The notes beneath the pieces were generated by a model that saw only the letters and a list, made by a program, of their open reading frames with translations, was not told where the DNA came from and ran no database searches. 8,467 nucleotides of DNA, taken from JBEKDJ01 sp050014415. GTDB taxonomy: Bacteria; Desulfobacterota; BSN033; UBA1163. The translations under genes and the position numbers were made by a program. Location: contig JBEKDJ010000196.1 of NCBI GenBank assembly GCA_050014415.1, positions 1 to 8,467 on the forward strand. Direction: 5' to 3'. Below are positions 6,702 through 8,467 of the stretch, piece by piece; within the stretch, counting starts at the first letter, position 1; every line of letters begins with the position of its first letter.

Positions 6702-6730
6702 TTGAATTTACAGTGTGCGATCATTAGACT
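6702..6730 (+). promoter_or_regulatory. Possible promoter of the 148-aa/Cys-rich/YgjP-like unit
   Basis: TTGAAT (6702-6707), 17-bp spacer, TAGACT (6725-6730). Each hexamer matches the housekeeping consensus at 4 to 5 positions and the spacing is ideal. A 7-G run and the AGGAGGT ribosome binding site follow. It lies in the only intergenic space upstream of the three-gene unit. Weaker than the rpoH and degP promoters. Confidence 0.4.
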
Positions 6731-6765
6731 TAAGCAAATAATGGGGGGGAAGGAGGTAAAGGACA

Positions 6766-7212
6766 ATGAAAGACGAGAGAAACTATCATCAACGACTCCA
6801 AGAGTTCTGTGGTTGTTTCATGGAGACTGATCCAAGAGAAGAATTGGAGAGAACTAGCCGGGGAGTATCTGGTGACCCCAGCGGCGACCTAGATGAATTT
6901 GCCCTTAAGTTTCTTGGTCTTGGAATCTTTTATGGTGCCAGTGAAAAAGCCAAAGAAATTTCTTTTCAACGGTCAAAGAACGGTAAGGTATTCTTCACTG
7001 TGGATGCTAAAGTGAAGTACCAGCTTCCTCCGCCCAGTGTTGAACTAGCGGATCAGATCATCTCCATTGGTCAATCGATCACCCATATCGATGAAGATAA
7101 AGGGGAGGAACCAGTGTCCTTTGGCCTAAGAAATGATCGTATTGATATCACTTTCCAATTCGACCGGAAGAAGGACGGAGAATCCTTCTCTGTCGTGTTT
7201 CCAGAACTTTGA
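6766..7212 (+). CDS. Hypothetical protein, 148 aa
   Basis: I cannot name this family. The start is firm: AGGAGGT at 6751-6757 lies 8 bp before the ATG. The protein is soluble-looking, with no signal peptide or membrane segment. The N-terminal 45 residues are acidic and variable-looking. A helical segment follows at about 43-65 (DEFALKFLGLGIFYGASEKAKEI). After it come a beta-rich part (about 66-86), a KYQLPPPSVELADQIISIGQSI segment at about 84-105, THIDEDKGEEP at 106-116, and two likely strands ending in SVVFPEL. It looks like a coherent alpha/beta domain rather than a chance frame. It leads a same-strand unit with the Cys-rich gene (34-bp gap) and the YgjP-like peptidase, which suggests a shared process. 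Confidence 0.75.
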   Translation: MKDERNYHQRLQEFCGCFMETDPREELERTSRGVSGDPSGDLDEFALKFLGLGIFYGASEKAKEISFQRSKNGKVFFTVDAKVKYQLPPPSVELADQIISIGQSITHIDEDKGEEPVSFGLRNDRIDITFQFDRKKDGESFSVVFPEL

Positions 7213-7246
7213 AGTACAAACATTCTTCATTGTGAACCCGATATGG

Positions 7247-7546
7247 ATGGAGCCAATGGCTGACGCTGACCAGAAGCTTATCTATAAAAATGGAGTACGT
7301 TTCGAGTCGACACCCTACGGACTCTTTTGCTGTCCAGAAGAGAACAAGAATAGGAAACATGATTGTCCTGACTGCAAGCTCTGCCAGTGGTGTTCTGGTT
7401 CTCGATGCAGCCTTTGCCTCCATCAGGGGCAATATGACCCTTTTGATCATCAAAGAGAAGAATCTAAGAAAAATAGTCTCCATGACCATAAATTCTTGCT
7501 CACACCAGGGTCAGAGGCCCGCCTGACCATCCCTAAGAAGGCCTAA
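7247..7546 (+). CDS. Cys-rich small protein with CxxCxxCxxC cluster
   Basis: I do not recognise a named family. From the ATG at 7247 it is 99 aa; a second ATG at 7256 (MADADQKLIYKNG) has GGAG only 3 nt before it, so the exact start is uncertain. The open frame extends further left but overlaps the preceding gene, and that part has no protein character. Residues 23-27 (PYGLF) lead to C28 and C29, then C40-x2-C43-x2-C46-x2-C49-x4-C54-x2-C57 (CPDCKLCQWCSGSRCSLC). Eight cysteines in 30 residues strongly suggest metal binding, either zinc or possibly an Fe-S cluster; the spacing is not classic ferredoxin, which ends x3-CP. The C-terminal 40 residues are polar and charged. It sits 34 bp after the 148-aa gene and ends 6 bp before the YgjP-like gene, in the same reading frame, so co-transcription is likely. 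Confidence 0.7.
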   Translation: MEPMADADQKLIYKNGVRFESTPYGLFCCPEENKNRKHDCPDCKLCQWCSGSRCSLCLHQGQYDPFDHQREESKKNSLHDHKFLLTPGSEARLTIPKKA

Positions 7547-7552
7547 GAAAAG

Positions 7553-8239
7553 ATGGATAATCACTTCAGCTACCAGTTGTTAAGGAGCAAGAAAAGGCGG
7601 AAGACAATGTCCCTCTGTATCAAAGATGATGGGGAAATCGTCATCTATGCTCCCTATCATGCACCCCATCGGGAGATAGAGAGATTCCTTGAAGAAAGGC
7701 GGTCATGGATAGTTGAAAGAATGTCAGAAAACGAGAAGTCGAAGAGGGGAAGAGAAAAAGCATACATTGCTGGAGAGAAATTCTTATACTTAGGAGAATC
7801 TTATCCGTTAGAAATAGAGGAATCCAATAATGGGGAATTTCCACTAAGACTGTCTTTTGGTAAATTCATACTTGACAAAGATCATGTGGGTAGGGCGAAA
7901 GATCTTTTCATAAGGTGGTACAAGAAAGAGGCGGAAGAAAACCTAACGGAAAGAGTGGATTATTACAGTCCTAGACTTCGATTGTTTCCGAAAGGGATAA
8001 GGATAACAAGTGCCAAGTACCGTTGGGGCTCCTGCTCAAGGGAGAACCGTTTATCTTTCACCTGGAGGATTATTATGGCTCCCTTGAGGGTTGTCGATTA
8101 CGTCCTCATTCATGAGCTTGTCCACATAAAAGAAAAGAATCACTCCAAGAGGTTCTGGGAATACTTGGAGTCCATCATTCCTAATTACAAGAAACACAGA
8201 CTCTGGTTGAAAGAGAAGGGAGATTCATTACGGCTTTAA
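7553..8239 (+). CDS. YgjP-like zinc metallopeptidase (DUF45/COG1451 type)
   Basis: A 228-aa protein of the YgjP/SprT-like family, a cytoplasmic gluzincin-like fold whose substrates are not known. The N-terminal half (about 1-110) has the usual beta-rich layout: RSKKRRKTMSLCIKDDGEI, then IYAPYHAPHREIERFLEERRSWI. The catalytic part carries RWGSCS at 157-162, HELVH at 187-191 with catalytic E188 and zinc ligands H187 and H191, and H197 in KNHSKRFW as the third ligand. A closing helix ends NYKKHRLWLK. All key residues are present and the length is normal. The ATG at 7553 has only a weak purine stretch upstream and is 6 bp after the stop of the Cys-rich gene, so translation may depend on coupling. 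It is the last gene of the + strand unit. Confidence 0.92.
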   Translation: MDNHFSYQLLRSKKRRKTMSLCIKDDGEIVIYAPYHAPHREIERFLEERRSWIVERMSENEKSKRGREKAYIAGEKFLYLGESYPLEIEESNNGEFPLRLSFGKFILDKDHVGRAKDLFIRWYKKEAEENLTERVDYYSPRLRLFPKGIRITSAKYRWGSCSRENRLSFTWRIIMAPLRVVDYVLIHELVHIKEKNHSKRFWEYLESIIPNYKKHRLWLKEKGDSLRL

Positions 8240-8346
8240 TATAGATTCTGGACGTATTTCCAATCTCGACAACCTGGTGCACTCCGTGAATTCTATTTGA
8301 GAATTTGGATGAAATTTCTAAATTCCTTGGCAATCACTGATGATGG

Positions 8347-8358
8347 TGTTCCGGAACA
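8347..8358. repeat. Perfect 12-bp palindrome TGTTCCGGAACA
   Basis: TGTTCC and GGAACA are exact reverse complements with no spacer. The TGT start, followed at once by direct repeats, fits the tip of an IS21-type element. A regulator operator is the alternative. Confidence 0.55.
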
Positions 8359-8467
8359 ATCAAAAGTGGATGACATGTAACAATCAAAGGTGAACTAAAG
8401 GTGGAGTAAAAGCGGACATGGGGGGGTAGCCATGGTAGAGACTTCTTAAAGAAAGGGGGTTTACCAT
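8347..8467 (+). mobile_element. Possible left end of an IS21-family insertion sequence (partial)
   Basis: Four short degenerate direct repeats follow the palindrome: CAAAAGTGGA (8361-8370), CAAAGGTGAA (8385-8394), TAAAGGTGGA (8396-8405) and TAAAAGCGGA (8407-8416). The first two sit in a longer match (AACAATCAAA.GTG). IS21-family ends are known to start with TG and to carry several short repeats bound by the transposase IstA, and the first gene starts soon after the left end. Here AAAGGGGG at about 8452-8459 is followed about 6 nt later by the final 'ccat' of the window, which would become a start codon if the next base is G. No transposase coding sequence and no second end is visible, so this is inference from layout. 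Confidence 0.42.

Overview
The window looks like chromosomal DNA from a Gram-negative anaerobe, most likely a deltaproteobacterium (Desulfobacterota) or a close relative. This rests on an RpoH-type heat-shock sigma factor with its diagnostic RpoH box, a CIRCE operator, a DUF1844 protein, a DUF362 protein, and an aldo/keto reductase with a C-terminal ferredoxin-like domain, a mix common in that group. No rRNA or tRNA marker is present, so the placement is an inference.

Left part (1-2543, + strand). A DUF362 protein runs in from beyond the left edge. A gap of about 470 bp without a convincing gene follows. Next comes an aldo/keto reductase gene (1364-2543) that is clearly broken: three single-base deletions, one single-base insertion, an in-frame TAG and loss of the catalytic His can be placed by reading conserved family segments across frames. 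About 300 bp of apparently empty sequence (2544-2844) separates this part from the rest.

Middle part (2845-6225). This is a protein quality-control and stress block. On the minus strand rpoH is followed 15 bp later by an FmdB-type zinc-ribbon gene. The rpoH promoter is near consensus (TTGACA-N17-TATATT), and a CIRCE (HrcA operator) with a 9-bp spacer overlaps its -10 element and start region. Divergent from rpoH is a DUF1844 gene. Convergent with that gene is a DegP/HtrA periplasmic protease with two PDZ domains, which has its own TTGACA-N17-TATATA promoter.

Right part (6226-8239). A very short 49-codon zinc-ribbon gene with a TTG start lies on the minus strand, possibly coupled through a GTGA overlap to a doubtful 73-aa reading frame. 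Divergent from it is a compact + strand trio: an unrecognised 148-aa protein, a Cys-rich protein of about 99 aa with a CxxCxxCxxC cluster, and a YgjP-like zinc metallopeptidase (HELVH...H and RWGSCS).

Right edge (8240-8467). A 12-bp palindrome starting TGTTCC is followed by four short degenerate direct repeats. The window then stops at a ribosome-binding-site-like stretch followed by 'ccat'. This resembles the end of an IS21-family element just before its first gene, but only one end is visible. I see no CRISPR array, no structural RNA and no defence system. The clearest less-ordinary points are HrcA/CIRCE control of rpoH, the reconstructable decay of the reductase, and the small metal-binding proteins next to the YgjP-like peptidase.
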